Assembly (NCBI GenBank): GCA_950295325.1
Contig: OX485804.1
Coordinates: forward strand, 59,552,533 to 59,616,532
Length of the DNA: 64,000 nt
Origin: Polytrichum commune
Taxonomy: Eukaryota; Streptophyta; Polytrichopsida; Polytrichales; Polytrichaceae
Direction: 5' to 3'
How positions within the stretch are numbered: the stretch's first letter is position 1; each line of letters begins with the position of its first letter. The notes beneath the pieces were generated by a model. The model was not told where the DNA came from, did not search any database, and saw nothing but the letters and a program-made list of their open reading frames with translations. Both the position numbers and the translations under genes were made by a program. Below are positions 1 to 10,854 of the stretch, in pieces.

Positions 1-2277
1 CCTCATCTTCAAAAACTCCTAAGTCCTATCTTCCTACCTCTATTCTGCCTAACTGATCTAACTATCATCCTAACCTAAGAAGAGCGGTGCTTCTTTTGAG
101 CCGCTCCCTCCTTTGACTAGCTGCCTAGCCCACTGATGGCGGATGAGCCGCCTCCCGGCGACGCCTTCTGCAACCGCGTGAGCATCCTCCTCATGTTCGG
201 AGAAGGGGCAATCTCATCCTCCGAGTCCGCTGTTCTCTCGGTCCGCGGTGTTCCGGAAACTGTACTCCCCTTCTGGATGCTCCGGACCGGAGAAGGATCG
301 CTTCCGGTGCGCTGTTCCAGATTCTGCCCGCCCGAGATCGAGGCAGTCCGCGGATCCCTGTTGGAGGCCGCTCTTGAGGGTGGCGGAGGGAATGGGCTAA
401 CCATTTGGCAGTCCGGCGGAGACGACGGCGAGGCTTGGGCCATAGGGGCCTTACCCCTACTCGGAGTTGCCTCTCGATCCGAAGTCTGGTGCCTTATCGG
501 CGTCCTAGGCCTTGTCCGGAGTCCGGGACTGATCCGAGGTCCGCGGAACAGGGGACTGGCCTCGTCCGGATCTAACAGACCCGGTACTCTTCCTCCTCAC
601 CTGGGGAGAACGGATCCTTTCTGGAGCTCTCCCGGAACTAGCAGGCCGAGAGCCGCCTCCCTGCTGGCTGGGTCCTGCAGACGTTGGCGGGTTCTGAACC
701 AGGGCGACTTTACCAACTAGGTCGTAGAGATGCGCCTTGTTGACGATCTCTGCCGGATGCCCCACCAGCTCCCGGATCCGGCTGAAGACCACTGCCTGCT
801 TCGCGTGGTACTTCCGGATCTCTTCGCTCTTCTGACTCAACTCCTAAGTCATGGCCGCTACCTGCGCGGTGAGGTGAGCATTCTCCGTCTTGGCCTGCTC
901 GAGTTCCTTCATGTCTGCCTTCTTGGCCAACTCCCGGAGAATATTTCCGGGTCCGCAGTCGTCCAGGGCCTGGTTCGCTCCTCGGACGATGTGTTCCAGC
1001 CGGTAGTACTGGTTCTGCAGGTCCTCCATCCCCTCCTGGACCCGCTTGAAGGGATTTTCCGGAAAGTCCCAAGCGGATAGATCCACATTCCGCCACGTGG
1101 TCTCCCGGCTAGGGCCGGCTTCCGGATGATAATGAGGGGGAGGGGAGATTGGCCTCTGGAGGGGTGGCGGCGGACTTCCGGGTGAAGAGGGAGGTGCTTC
1201 CGGAATGATGGGGTCGCTGGAAGTCTCCGTCTCGAGGTCTCCTGCTTCCGGATGGAGCTTGTAGGTGACCTCGTCTGCCGCTATCGTCAGCAGGTCCTCC
1301 TCCTCGGCCGTAAAACAGTCAAAGTGCTGATAGAGGTGCAGAATGAAGGGGGAGAGGAAGGAGGGTTTCCGGCCTATATGGGGGAGGGCCCGCCCTACTA
1401 TCTCCTGAATTATCAGACCCCAATTCACTAGCCAGACTCCGGACATAGCACCAAACAGGGTGTTAGCCATGGTAAGGCTAATCCGCTTCGGCTTGTCCGG
1501 GTTAAGGATGGGCATGAGGAACTCTAACACCCTTCGCTCTCTCAAGTTCCGGCAGTTCCCGGGGTGGAAGCCGTCCTTCGGATCCGCGTCCCATCTAAAT
1601 TTTCCGGCGAACAGGCCATCACGGCGTCCGGCCCATCCCTCTGCAATTCCCCTCAGGAACCCGTAGACCCTGTTCCAAACATCCGGAGTCCAATTATCCG
1701 GATCCCTCCTCTTGGTCCCTAGCCACTGATTACCTCTCTCAAACTTAAACTCCCGGAGGGTATCTTCCGCCCGGAGGTTCCAGGGTTTGGCGAGCAACCC
1801 CGCACAGCCCATAACCCGGAGATCCTCCGCTAACTCCTGCAACTCCCTGTCCTCCCTTGGAATTGTAGGAACTAGGGCTTTGAGCGGAATAGGGATGGGT
1901 TCCCTCTGATCCTCTTCCCGTGTTTCCGGCATCTTCCTCTCTTCTCTTAACTTCCGTCTCAATTACGGAAACTCTCTCTCCTCCGGGTACCCTCTCTTCC
2001 GCTCAACTGCTACGGATGTAGAGACATTCTGCATCAGACAACTGCGAGGTGATTTCGGTGACAAAAACATGCACAAGCTAAGAAGCAGCGGCAGCAGCGC
2101 AAGGGGGAGCCGATCGAGGGTAAGGACCAGAGGAGGCCGTGGAGCAAACCGGGAGCGGCCACGTGGCAGGACAGGCTGGGAGCCCAGCTAGGGGAGCTGG
2201 AAGGAGGACTGTGAGCCCAAGAGGGAGAAGGCCGCGAGAATTAGGGCCGGGCCACCTCTCTTTTGTAGGACCCACCA
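1..2277 (-). mobile_element. Gag-like non-autonomous element, copy 1 (left end outside window)
   Basis: This is a minus-strand relative of the elements at 40758-44732 and 51621-55439. It holds a decayed coding frame (117-1962) and a 5' leader to the right of it. The right boundary is tentative. Read on the minus strand from 2277, the sequence starts TGGTGGGTCC, which resembles the TGTGGGAGCC start of the 40758 copy. The element is much richer in GC and in the pentamers CCGGA/TCCGG than the DNA beyond 2300. The 3' end lies off the window, so no target duplication can be tested. No reverse transcriptase or integrase is seen. Confidence 0.6.
117..1962 (-). pseudogene. Gag-like transposon protein, broken
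   Basis: The main frame runs from 1962 down to a TAG at 844-846. The likely ancestral start is the ATG at 1932 (MPETREED). The N-terminal domain carries LLAKPWNLRAE, RRDPDNWTPDVW, DPKDGFHPGNC, ILNPDKPKR and LSPFILHLYQH, all shared with the 41306-43273 protein. The TAG replaces a Gln codon of that copy. The same frame then continues to 505, and after a frameshift the C-terminus (EIAPSPNMRRMLTRLQ) lies in another frame at 117-443. About 60 codons present in the 41306 copy after HLYDQ are missing here. The cellular role is unknown. The order of globular N-domain, coiled coil and basic Pro/Arg-rich tail suggests a gag-like particle protein, but no CCHC knuckle is visible. Confidence 0.65.
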
Positions 2278-2747
2278 AGCTTACTAATTAGGGTTACGTG
2301 TCGAGCTAGTGAAACTCTATACTAGAAGGTTAGGGGCCCAAGTTTAGTGAACCTATTAGTAAAGCGTTTCGCACTAGTAGGTTAGGAGCTACTTAGTAGA
2401 ATAGTAAGTAGGGATGGGAGAGGATGAACCCAGAAAATGGTAGATGAAAGGACATGAGGATGACTATTTCTGAATGAACTCACCTAACTACATTGCCGTC
2501 AATGAATGACGAGCCAATTTTGGGGATGAATGGAGGAAATGAATGGTAACCAACTCATGGCACATCTAGGCGGTTAGAACATGCCCGTATGTACTTCATG
2601 GGTAGATCTATTTTAAGCACGTGTCAGTCTAATTATAGATCTGACAGGGTTGAATTTAGACTGTGAGGACATATATGACTAAAATTAGTAAATACAGACA
2701 TTTAAAGACCTAACCGCCACATCTTAGATTACCCTAAATTCGAAGCC
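2278..2747. other. Spacer, possible promoter/leader DNA
   Basis: No gene is seen. The stretch precedes the TATA box at 2748 and may hold its upstream region, with a CACGTG G-box-like core near 2619. No repeat was matched elsewhere in the window. Confidence 0.3.
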
Positions 2748-2756
2748 TATATAAAG
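2748..2756 (+). promoter_or_regulatory. TATA box (TATATAAAG)
   Basis: This is a near-consensus plant TATA box in a GC-mixed context, followed about 30 bases later by a CA-rich stretch (CACCTCATTCAACGC) fit for a start site. The minisatellite of hairpin units begins about 85 bases downstream, so the array would lie near the 5' end of any transcript. It could be the promoter of a retroelement LTR or of a noncoding RNA; no ORF follows. Confidence 0.5.
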
Positions 2757-2838
2757 GGGCCACATATGGCACCTAATTCACCTCATTCAACGCAAGCAAC
2801 TCGAGGTGGCGGACTAGAAGACCGGTGGCCTACGAACT

Positions 2839-3190
2839 TTAAAGGATTGAAATATATCCTCGCGCTCGCGGAGTTAAAGGATTGAAATATATCCTCGCGG
2901 AGTTAAAGGATTGAAATAATATCCTCGCGGAGTTAAAGGATTGAAATACATCCTCGCGGAGTTTAAAGGATTGAAATAATATCCTCGGAGGCGTTCGAAC
3001 TTAAAGGATTGAAATATTATCCTCGGAGGCATTCGAACTTAAAGGATTGAAATATTATCCTCGGAGGCATTCGAACTTAAAGGATTGAAATATTATCCTC
3101 GGAGGCGTTCGAACTTAAAGGATTGAAATATTATCCTCGGAGGCGTTCGAACTTAAAGGATTGAAATATTATCCTCGGAGGCGTTGAGGC
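2839..3190 (+). repeat. Minisatellite of hairpin units (about 30 and 38 bp)
   Basis: About ten units share the core TTAAAGGATTGAAATA followed by ATCCTCG. The first five are short (about 30 bp, ending CGCGGAG). The rest have a regular 38-bp period and end GGAGGCGTTCGAAC. Every unit keeps the inverted pair AGGAT/ATCCT, while the bases between vary (ATAT, AATAT, ACAT, ATTAT). The unit could thus form a small stem-loop in RNA. There are no unique spacers, so this is not a CRISPR-like array. Confidence 0.85.
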
Positions 3191-3350
3191 CCATGAGTGA
3201 CTGGAGGCCCTTGAGACTGGAGGCCCTTGAGATTGGAGGCCGCGAGTTTAGAAAACATTAAGGATCGAAAGATCCTCGGCATTCGAGATTCAAAGAATTG
3301 AAGAATCCTTGCACTCGAAGACTTGGAAGGATTCGGAAAGTCCTCAAAAA
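3191..3350 (+). repeat. Degenerate continuation of the hairpin array
   Basis: Three GGAGGCC(C)TTGAGA-type short repeats are followed by divergent stem units. The clearest is AGGATC-GAAA-GATCCT at 3261-3276, a perfect 6-bp stem closed by a GNRA-type loop. Further weak units follow around 3295 and 3325. Confidence 0.55.
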
Positions 3351-4027
3351 CTTGGAGAATGGGCAAATAGGAGAATTTGAAGGTGTACGGCCGTAAAACA
3401 ATACCCAAGCCTAGTTTCGTTTGGAGAAGTTTGAAAACCGAATGCGGGTTAAAATAGCAAAAAGAGAAGGACCTCTTTGAGAAATTACGTTTCGAACTTG
3501 GAGGATACATTTTCGGAATCGGAGCAATTTCATCTAAAAAAATTAGCTCGGAATCGGAGAATCGTGAGTTAAAGAGTACACGGTACTTTACTCGGTGGAG
3601 ATATCGGTTTCACCATCAAGAGGAGGACCGAAAGGAGATGGCCATCGATTAGGCCACATCAACTACAATCCAAGATGTCATCTCTAAACACATCTTGTCA
3701 TTCAAATGAACTTGAAATGATTACGTAGGAATTTCTAAAAGATCTCCAAAGAAACTCTAAAATGATGATTTAGGGATTACAAAGGGAAGAACTTGAATAA
3801 CCATAGGGCAAGCATTTGGAATGAAAGAATTCATGCATATGACTGTGGACTCTAGGAATTAAAGTATCGGAAGAAAATCTTATGAATATACTTTAGTGAA
3901 GGAGTATGTTTGGACTTTCAAGGAATTGTAACCTTATCATAAGTACATATTCTTAAATGGATTAAGAATCTTTTACAATCATTCAAACCATGAAAGATAT
4001 TGTATGTATGAACGATGTTCTCCCTAA
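3351..4027. other. Spacer
   Basis: AT-rich sequence with no recognisable gene or repeat. It could be the body of a noncoding transcript started at the 2748 TATA box. Confidence 0.3.
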
Positions 4028-4252
4028 AACACTTAACCTTGACATTAGGGTTTCGGGGAACATAAACTTAAAGACTTGGACACTTTATCCTTAGAGATTT
4101 ATAAAGGGCTCTTGATTAGAAAAGGGATTATGTTACTAAGTCCATATAAGATGCAAAATCTAATAAAGGTTTAGGAACACCTAACCTTGACATTAGATTT
4201 CGGGGGACATAAACTTGAAAACTTAGGTCAATTTGTCCTTGAAGATTCAAAA
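4028..4252 (+). repeat. Imperfect direct repeat, two units of about 75 bp
   Basis: The segments at 4028-4105 and 4177-4252 align along their whole length. Both contain CCTTGACATTAG, TTTCGGGG, CATAAACTT and a GTCC/ATCCTT(A/G)GAGATT-like end. They are about 150 bp apart. No function is inferred. Confidence 0.7.
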
Positions 4253-4423
4253 AGAGCATTAAAATTATGTATCACAAAATTAAGATTATATGAGTGCAAA
4301 CACCTTCACCAGAAATGGAAAACCTAATGAAGGTCTAATTTTGGTGGGAGTAACTTCCATGTAAACCGGTCAGCAGCGGGTTACACCGTCTAAGTTTGCC
4401 GAGGGTTTGAAGGTGACCTCGAC

Positions 4424-4495
4424 AACGGAGTCCCGGCAAGCCAACTGCCGGTGACTGGAAATTACGGAGTCCCAGCAATCCAACTGCTGGCGGCT
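4424..4495 (+). repeat. Paired hairpin units with compensatory change
   Basis: Two adjacent units both begin ACGGAGTCCC. The first has stem CCGGCA (4433-4438) with TGCCGG (4446-4451). The second has CCAGCA (4472-4477) with TGCTGG (4485-4490). Both stems are perfect, with 7-base loops ending CCAAC. The one stem position that differs has changed on both sides, so pairing is kept. Confidence 0.7.
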
Positions 4496-6114
4496 CGAAA
4501 AAAAACACAGCCTCACCACTCGTTCCCTCAATAATTTTTCTCCTTGCAAAAAGTGGGGAGGAGAAGGAAGGGACCCTTAAATATCCTCCCCCCTCTTCCT
4601 TCCCCTGTTGCCGTTAGGGTTTAACGGAAAACGGTTACCAACCGTTTTCCGATGGTTTCCCCCCAACCGACATAAATCCATTGTAACCGCCACTTCCGGA
4701 CCGTTGGCTAATCTTGGCGCAACCGTTAGTTGGTCTGAACTAGCGGTTCGGACCATGATTAAACGGTTCCCCTAATTCAATTTGATGGACCGGTAATAAT
4801 ACTCCTTTTTATCCTTTTTATCGCGCAAGGCGGGTTTAGAATGCCCTATTTCCTAGTACAATTAATTTATCCTAAGAGACCCTATTATCTTCATACAAGC
4901 AGGGTAAAATACGGAAAATGAATCCATATTTCCGCATTTCCGTCGAATTTGGACTCCCACACAACCCCCAATCTTTCTTCAAGGTTGTAAATTGACAATG
5001 CATTGGTTTGGGCATATGCCTTCCCAGCCCATTCCACCCCTTAATGTGCCAAACCGTCCACTCAATGTGCCTCCGTATGCCCATTGTCACATGCAAACTA
5101 CGTCAATGTCCATGTGCATGTAAGATTCTACCTTCATTGTGAATCAAAAGAGGTAGGTGCTACAAAATCATTTCAAGGTTTTTTGCATAGGAATTGTCAA
5201 TTATGATTTTTTTTCTAAACATACTACAGTACATAAAATATCTAATATATACATTTTTTCAAGAAGTTTGAAAATAAAAGTAGAAGTAAGAATAAAAATA
5301 ATAAACTTATCCTACACCCTCTCCCATGCACCTAACCTTGTCTTTCACCCCCCCCCCCCTTTTCCCAATCACCAAGGTAGTTGCCTCGTGCAACCAACTG
5401 GCCCTTGCCCCCATGGCCAACTATAAAGTCCACTTTGTTGACACATTGCACCTTTGCATAATATGAATGAATGGAAGAATGAATGCATCCCCATAGCATG
5501 GCCGCACTATCCACTCTATACATTGCTATCAACGACTAACCATTTTGGAACTTCGAAATGGTGACGACCTCAATGTCCATTTTGCATTGTATTATAAAAA
5601 ATAAGATATGTTTCCGTGTTGTCTGCTCACTAATCCCACAGTCCAATCTTAAATGTTGGATCATGTTTGTCGATAAGAAGTCAAGGTGAAAACTCTCATT
5701 CTCTTTAAGTGATCACATCGACCCTCCCAACTGTGTTAATTAAGAAACCAAAAATAGTTAACATATTATAGCATGGGGAACAATAAAGCCTACCATTACA
5801 AGAATTTAGTGTTGTAATCAATAGCTTAAATATGTATGGTCACTTCTTAATCGACATAACCATCGTTTTAGGATACTTGTCATAGAATGTCATTTAAATG
5901 TCGGTTAGTTGCCAGTGTGAAAGGGCAAGACTTTTTTAAACAGCTTTTGCAACAACTACAAGTGAGGGCGTTGTCATCTTTTTGGACTAGCCTCCAATTG
6001 CTTCAAATGCAACATTCCTTATCTGGGCTATTTTGTCAGGCAAACTGTAGGAGGCTACCACCATATGCGAATTTTTACGTCATTTAGGAAATCTAAGCCA
6101 ATAAATATGTTGAT
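4496..6114. other. Spacer
   Basis: No supported gene. The stretch contains a short poly-C run near 5348 and otherwise ordinary AT-rich DNA. The open frames here are short and have no recognisable domain. Confidence 0.4.
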
Positions 6115-6117
6115 TTA

Positions 6118-6689
6118 GGGGCACTTTATATTAGGGCCCATTTCCAAACCCCAGGCATCAACCAATGAGAGTGCTTAGATTGCCCAAATGGGCCCTAATA
6201 TGGGCCCAAGGGTTTTATATTGAGAGTCGGCCCACTTCTCCTAAAGCTTACGTGGCGGGTGACATGGCGGCGTTTTGGAGGGAAAGAAATGGGCCGATGC
6301 CAAAAAATTGGGTCGAGGGTTTATGGAGATCCACTTCGCACCTTCGGCCTACTTCACCCAACTTCCGTCATATAGTCATTTATGACTTTATGACTTTATG
6401 ACTTTATGGTTTTATGACTTTATGACTTTATGACTTTAGTTCAAGCAAGGGCATAATTCATTTAAGCCCAAGTGGGCCGTGGATTGGGCCTTACAATATA
6501 AAGTCCCTAGGCCCATTTGGAAGGCCCACTTTAAAGTAGAATTTCCAATTTGGGCCCTACAAGTGGGCCTATGGACTTTATATTGCAAGGCCCACTCTAC
6601 GGCCCACTTTGTAAAGTAGGGCTAAACTTAAGGCCCACTTCAAGTCCAAATTGGCCCAACTCCAAATGGGCCCTAATATAAAGTGCCCC
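6118..6689 (+). mobile_element. MITE, PIF/Harbinger (Tourist-like)
   Basis: The terminal inverted repeats are 26 bp and perfect: 6118-6143 starts GGGGCACTTTATATTAGGGC, and 6664-6689 is its reverse complement. The element is flanked by the trinucleotide TTA on both sides (6115-6117 and 6690-6692). TTA target duplication with G-rich termini is the pattern of PIF/Harbinger MITEs. The 572-bp interior is noncoding, dense in GGCCCAC/GTGGGCC pieces in both orientations, with an ATGACTTT decamer array near 6380-6440. It needs a transposase in trans. Confidence 0.9.
6379..6440 (+). repeat. 10-bp tandem repeat (TATGACTTTA) inside the MITE
   Basis: About six copies of TATGACTTTA, with one TATGGTTTTA variant, lie in the middle of the Harbinger-type MITE. 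Simple slippage repeat. Confidence 0.85.
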
Positions 6690-6692
6690 TTA

Positions 6693-8400
6693 GTGAACCC
6701 ATTTCTTTAATTTCGATCGGCTTTTGTAATTAAAATGCTATTTCCAAATTTGAAGAAAACATCTTCCGTGACAGTGTAAGGTAAACATCAACATTTTTTC
6801 CTATCTTGCCTATTATCTTCAGTTCATTTGATTGCCACATCAAACTTAGGGCCACTTCACACATGAGACTGAGAGCCCGTGACCGTTACACTTCAAGCAC
6901 TCTCATTGGTGGAAAACGCGGACCCGGTCCAAGTTCGCTACTTCACACTACGCTTGAGGGACCAACGGAGTATGTGAATGCAAGCTGGATGTAAAAGTCT
7001 ACATGGATTCCTAGGTGACATCCCATGGCATCCAATGGATCATGTTTCATGGTCACTTGGACTATTTTCAAAAACCTCCTCTTGGAGGTGGGTCTAACAC
7101 AAAACCAAGAGACCATGGCACTCTGAATGCTCACAACCGTTGATTTATTCTATTGTATCATGTGTGAGAACCCACATGAATAAAAATTCATTGAAATAGC
7201 ATTTGGTTGAGGGCCCAGTCACATATGACTTCAGAGTACACTTGAGGGTCCGTGACCACACTACATGAGTTTGGAGGTGTGTTGGGACGGCCTTCGGACA
7301 CTTTCTTTTGGGCTCTCACAATTTCATGGTCACGGCTCTTGGCTTGTGTGTGAAGAGGCCCTTATCCCCATTATGGAAATCAAAATGGGCGGGAATTTCA
7401 TCACATTACACCCAGCCTACACAAATTGTGCCATCGTTGCCTTCTATCAAAACATCTCATTCTCGAAGTTGAGTTCTCATCTCTTGTTCACAATGGGTTT
7501 TGTATCCACTCCTTCTTCACATGTTCTTGGTGCCTCACAAATTGGTAAGGAAGAGTCACCATCTCTTTGTCCTCGTGAGGAATATTCAATCTTTACTTTT
7601 AAGAAAGTTGACCTACAAGTGTGTTAAATTTTATGTTGTATTAATGAATTAATGCAATTTATTGATTAAGGAATTTCACATAAGTTTGGTGAGGTCAAGT
7701 GTGTGTTTGGCCATTTGTCATCATGTAGATGTTATCTAGAACATCATGAGTTATGTCTTTCCATTGTGATTTATTTCTCAATGTGTGGCATGAGCGGTAC
7801 ATAATGAGAAGGTGTAAACATGAAATGAGGACGCCTTTATCTTGGCATGAAGGGTTGTTGCATGGTATATAGACCCCAATGGTAAAACAACAACATTGTC
7901 AGATACCCATACCCTACTTGGATCTAGAATGTGAAATCTCATTATAGACATCATGTTGATATCCAAAAAGATGATACCAAACCAACATTGGTGTGGGCTT
8001 AGGTTATTATTGCCTCTCGTGCGGGAGCTTGTGCTAGTGTGAGCCCAAAATGGTGCCCACATGTGGTGATTAACTCTTCGAAACCAATTTTAGTTTGACT
8101 TTGATGTGTTATGATTATTCACAAAACATAAAAAGAGTGAAGTGTGGTGTGGATTTAAGTTTAGGCATTAGAATGTGTGGTGTAGTTATTTCAAGGTTTG
8201 ATTTCAATAAGAGGATGCCTTGATTATGTGAGTAGTGGGTAAGGTGAAGCAAGGTGAGCTCCGCGGGTTAAATGCCCACTTTTGGATCCACCTTGGTAAT
8301 TTAGGAAGAAGGAAGCTTGGTGGATGGGGATTAGTCCCTACTTTGGAGGAGAGGGTTAAAGGATTGTGATTGGAGGTGCTAATCCTCTCACCCTATCCTC
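6693..8400. other. Spacer
   Basis: No supported gene. A 120-codon open frame at 7265-7627 (+) has no recognisable motif, no visible splice partners and ordinary AT-rich composition. It is not called. Confidence 0.35.
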
Positions 8401-8660
8401 ACCTCTCTCTCCCTCTCTCCCTCTCCCTCTTTGCTACTTAAGGTGTTCTTTCTCTCATTTGCCTCTCTCTCCATCAAGCGCTCTCAAGGGAGCAAGCTCT
8501 TAAGAGCTTGAGCCACGTGTGTGGGTCATTAGTTTTAGTGAAGTTAAGTAGTTAAGCTCTCCCTCTCAAATCCTCTCAAGGGAAGCGAGCTCTTAGAGTT
8601 TGAAGCTTATGTGTGGATTAGTTAGTTATAGTGAAGTTAGGAAGTTAATCCCTCTTATGA
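8400..8660 (+). repeat. CT-rich tract and 100-bp tandem duplication
   Basis: A CTCTCTCCCTCTC tract near 8402-8432 is followed by two imperfect copies of about 95 bp. The first runs from about 8470 (CTCTCAAGGGAGCAAGCTC) and the second from about 8570 (CTCTCAAGGGAAGCGAGCTC). Both end in AGTGAAGTTA. The layout (CT tract, ACTTAAG, then repeats) resembles a retroelement leader, which is inference only. Confidence 0.6.
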
Positions 8661-8809
8661 GTAGGGGAAGCTTAGAGTCATTGGACTAAGCTCATGAGTA
8701 GTGGTTAGATTGGATTAATTTAGTGGGAGGTGTGCATTCATTAGTTAAGAGGCTTAGATGAGCAATTGATTAAGCACTAGAGTTGAAATTAGTTTGGTGT
8801 TGATTTCAT

Positions 8810-9105
8810 CAACTGCTGCCGGGACTGCTGGTCCAGGGGCCTCCCAAGGCTCAACTGCTGCCGGGACTGCTAGTCCAGGGGCCTCCCAAGGCTCAACTGC
8901 TGCCGGGACTGCTTAGTCCAGGGCCTCCCAGGCTCAACTGCTGCCGGGACTGCTTAGTCCAGGGCCTCCCAGGCTCAACTGCTGCCGGGACTGCTAGTCC
9001 AGGGGCCTCCCAAGGCTCAACTGCTGCCGGGACTGCTTAGTCCAGGGCCTCCCAGGCTCAACTGCTGTCGGGACTGCTAGTCCAGGGGCCTCCCAAGGCT
9101 CGTTA
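8810..9105 (+). repeat. 42-bp minisatellite, seven copies
   Basis: The unit starts CAACTGCTGCCGGGACTGCT, then (T)AGTCCAGG, then GCCTCCC(A)AGGCT. Two length variants alternate. One has GGGGCCTCCCAAGG and the other GGGCCTCCCAGG with CTTAG in place of CTAG. Both keep a GCCT/AGGC inverted pair. Noncoding. Confidence 0.9.
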
Positions 9106-10435
9106 TCTCAGTAGCCGAAAGGGCCGAGACCAGCTCATTGAAGTGGTGAAAGCGAAGGTCAACTTTAAGGGAACCTGGATGGTTGGTTTAAGCTGGGTTA
9201 CCGAGGAATGGGTTTAGGGGCCTAAAGCTTAGCCCAAATCGAACATTATCACTAAAACTAAGCATAGGGCAAGTTATGCATTTTAGATTATTCTAGTGCA
9301 TATGTAAGTTTTAGACTTATTAGGCTAGGTAGTGTGAGGTGTGGCTTGCTAGTAAATGTAATTGGGGTGGACTAGTAAGAACAGTGTTTTTGAACACTCG
9401 CATCTTATTGGGCAAATAAATCACTTGCAGTATTAATGGAGAAGGTGGATGATCCCCGCGATGACGAGACAAAGGAGGTTAGGCCAAAGGTTGCGAGGGG
9501 GATGTCTTTAAAGGCATGTGTGGCCACGGCCGCGGGTTGGACTCTTGAGAAAGCCAACTCTAGCACAAGCCAAGAGGCCAACATTAATAAAGTACAATGA
9601 GTGAGACAATACATGTTCATTTGGACATGAAAATTACCTTGCACATGGTTCAATGTTGTAATAGATAAATGTGATTCTCAAAGTCATCACCTGGACTAGG
9701 ACGCTTAAGGGTGGTGGATTTGGCCTCACAGCTAGGTCAAGGTTGAATCACATCCTCTAGACGACGATTTATGATGTTCCTAATCTCACATGATGAAACT
9801 TGGAGCTTCTTGAAGTCTACTAGCTTTATCCATTTTACATATTACAAAAATTTTGAAACGTTTTAAAGCTTTCTATTGCGTTTGCAACTTGCTCTATAAG
9901 CGTAGATTTCAACTATACTAAAGGCATGTTTTATTTCTCAACAAAAAAAGAACCATTTGAATATACAGTAGCCAAATTTGACCTCACCATGATAAATATT
10001 ATATATATGCTACACATGTTGTGATTTTTGTTTTTCGTCATTTTGGGATTTGTAAGTTTTATATTTGTATGGTTTAATTTATCATTTCGAGTATATATAT
10101 GGTAATAATATAGGGTTACAAGGTTTGGACTGCTAAGTTTGTCTTGGGTCAACTTCTGTAAGACCATACAGGGGCACGGGTGTGCACACACAAATCAACT
10201 GTCACTTTAAGGAGTTAATTCAAAAAAGCCTATTCAAACACATTGCCCATATAAAAAATTGGCAATCAAGAGTAAGTTGAAATTTAGTATCAAGAATAAC
10301 AACACCATACGTATAGATTCACAATACCCTAAACCCTAAATCCCTACTATACGATTGTCACTATAAAATTCAATGATGCTTTTATATACTATACTCAGTA
10401 CTTGGGTCAATATTATGCCATGTTGAATTGTATGT
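9106..10435. other. Spacer
   Basis: No supported gene or repeat. AT content rises after 9840. Confidence 0.35.
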
Positions 10436-10437
10436 TA

Positions 10438-10852
10438 CTCCCTCCGTTTTAGAATAAAAGTCACGTTTTAGAAAATCCATGGGCTTAAGGTCATTTTTTG
10501 CACTTTTAGCATAAAATTGCTTGCATTGCATAGTTCTCACTAAGCACTTTCCGGTGAGGTAGGGGTGTCCATAGTAACACATGTTCATCGCCATTGACGA
10601 TCGACACCGATTGATCTCACACATAAAACCGCGCGCGTTGATGTGCGTCGACGCCATCGAGTCCAAACATCAATTGTTAAACAAGTGTAAACTGTTATTT
10701 GACTTGGTAGTTCATCAACAACAACATTTACATTGTTTCTGACAACATTCCACTTTGTTTAGCGAAATTTGAGAGAAATTTCACCAAATGTAACTTTTAT
10801 TTCGTAACGCAGTTTATGTCCAAACGTTACTTTTATTTTAAAATGGAGGGAG
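10438..10852 (+). mobile_element. Stowaway-type MITE (Tc1/mariner)
   Basis: The left end reads CTCCCTCCGTTTTAGAATAA and the right end is the inverted match TTATTTTAAAATGGAGGGAG. Both are flanked by the dinucleotide TA (10436-10437 and 10853-10854). CTCCCTCCGT is the Stowaway terminal signature and TA is the Tc1/mariner target duplication. The 415-bp interior is noncoding. Confidence 0.93.
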
Positions 10853-10854
10853 TA

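Noticed and set aside
2839-3190. CRISPR-like look of regularly spaced GGATTGAAATA repeats
   Set aside because: The words between the repeats are themselves repeated, no cas genes exist and the context is a plant genome. It is a minisatellite.
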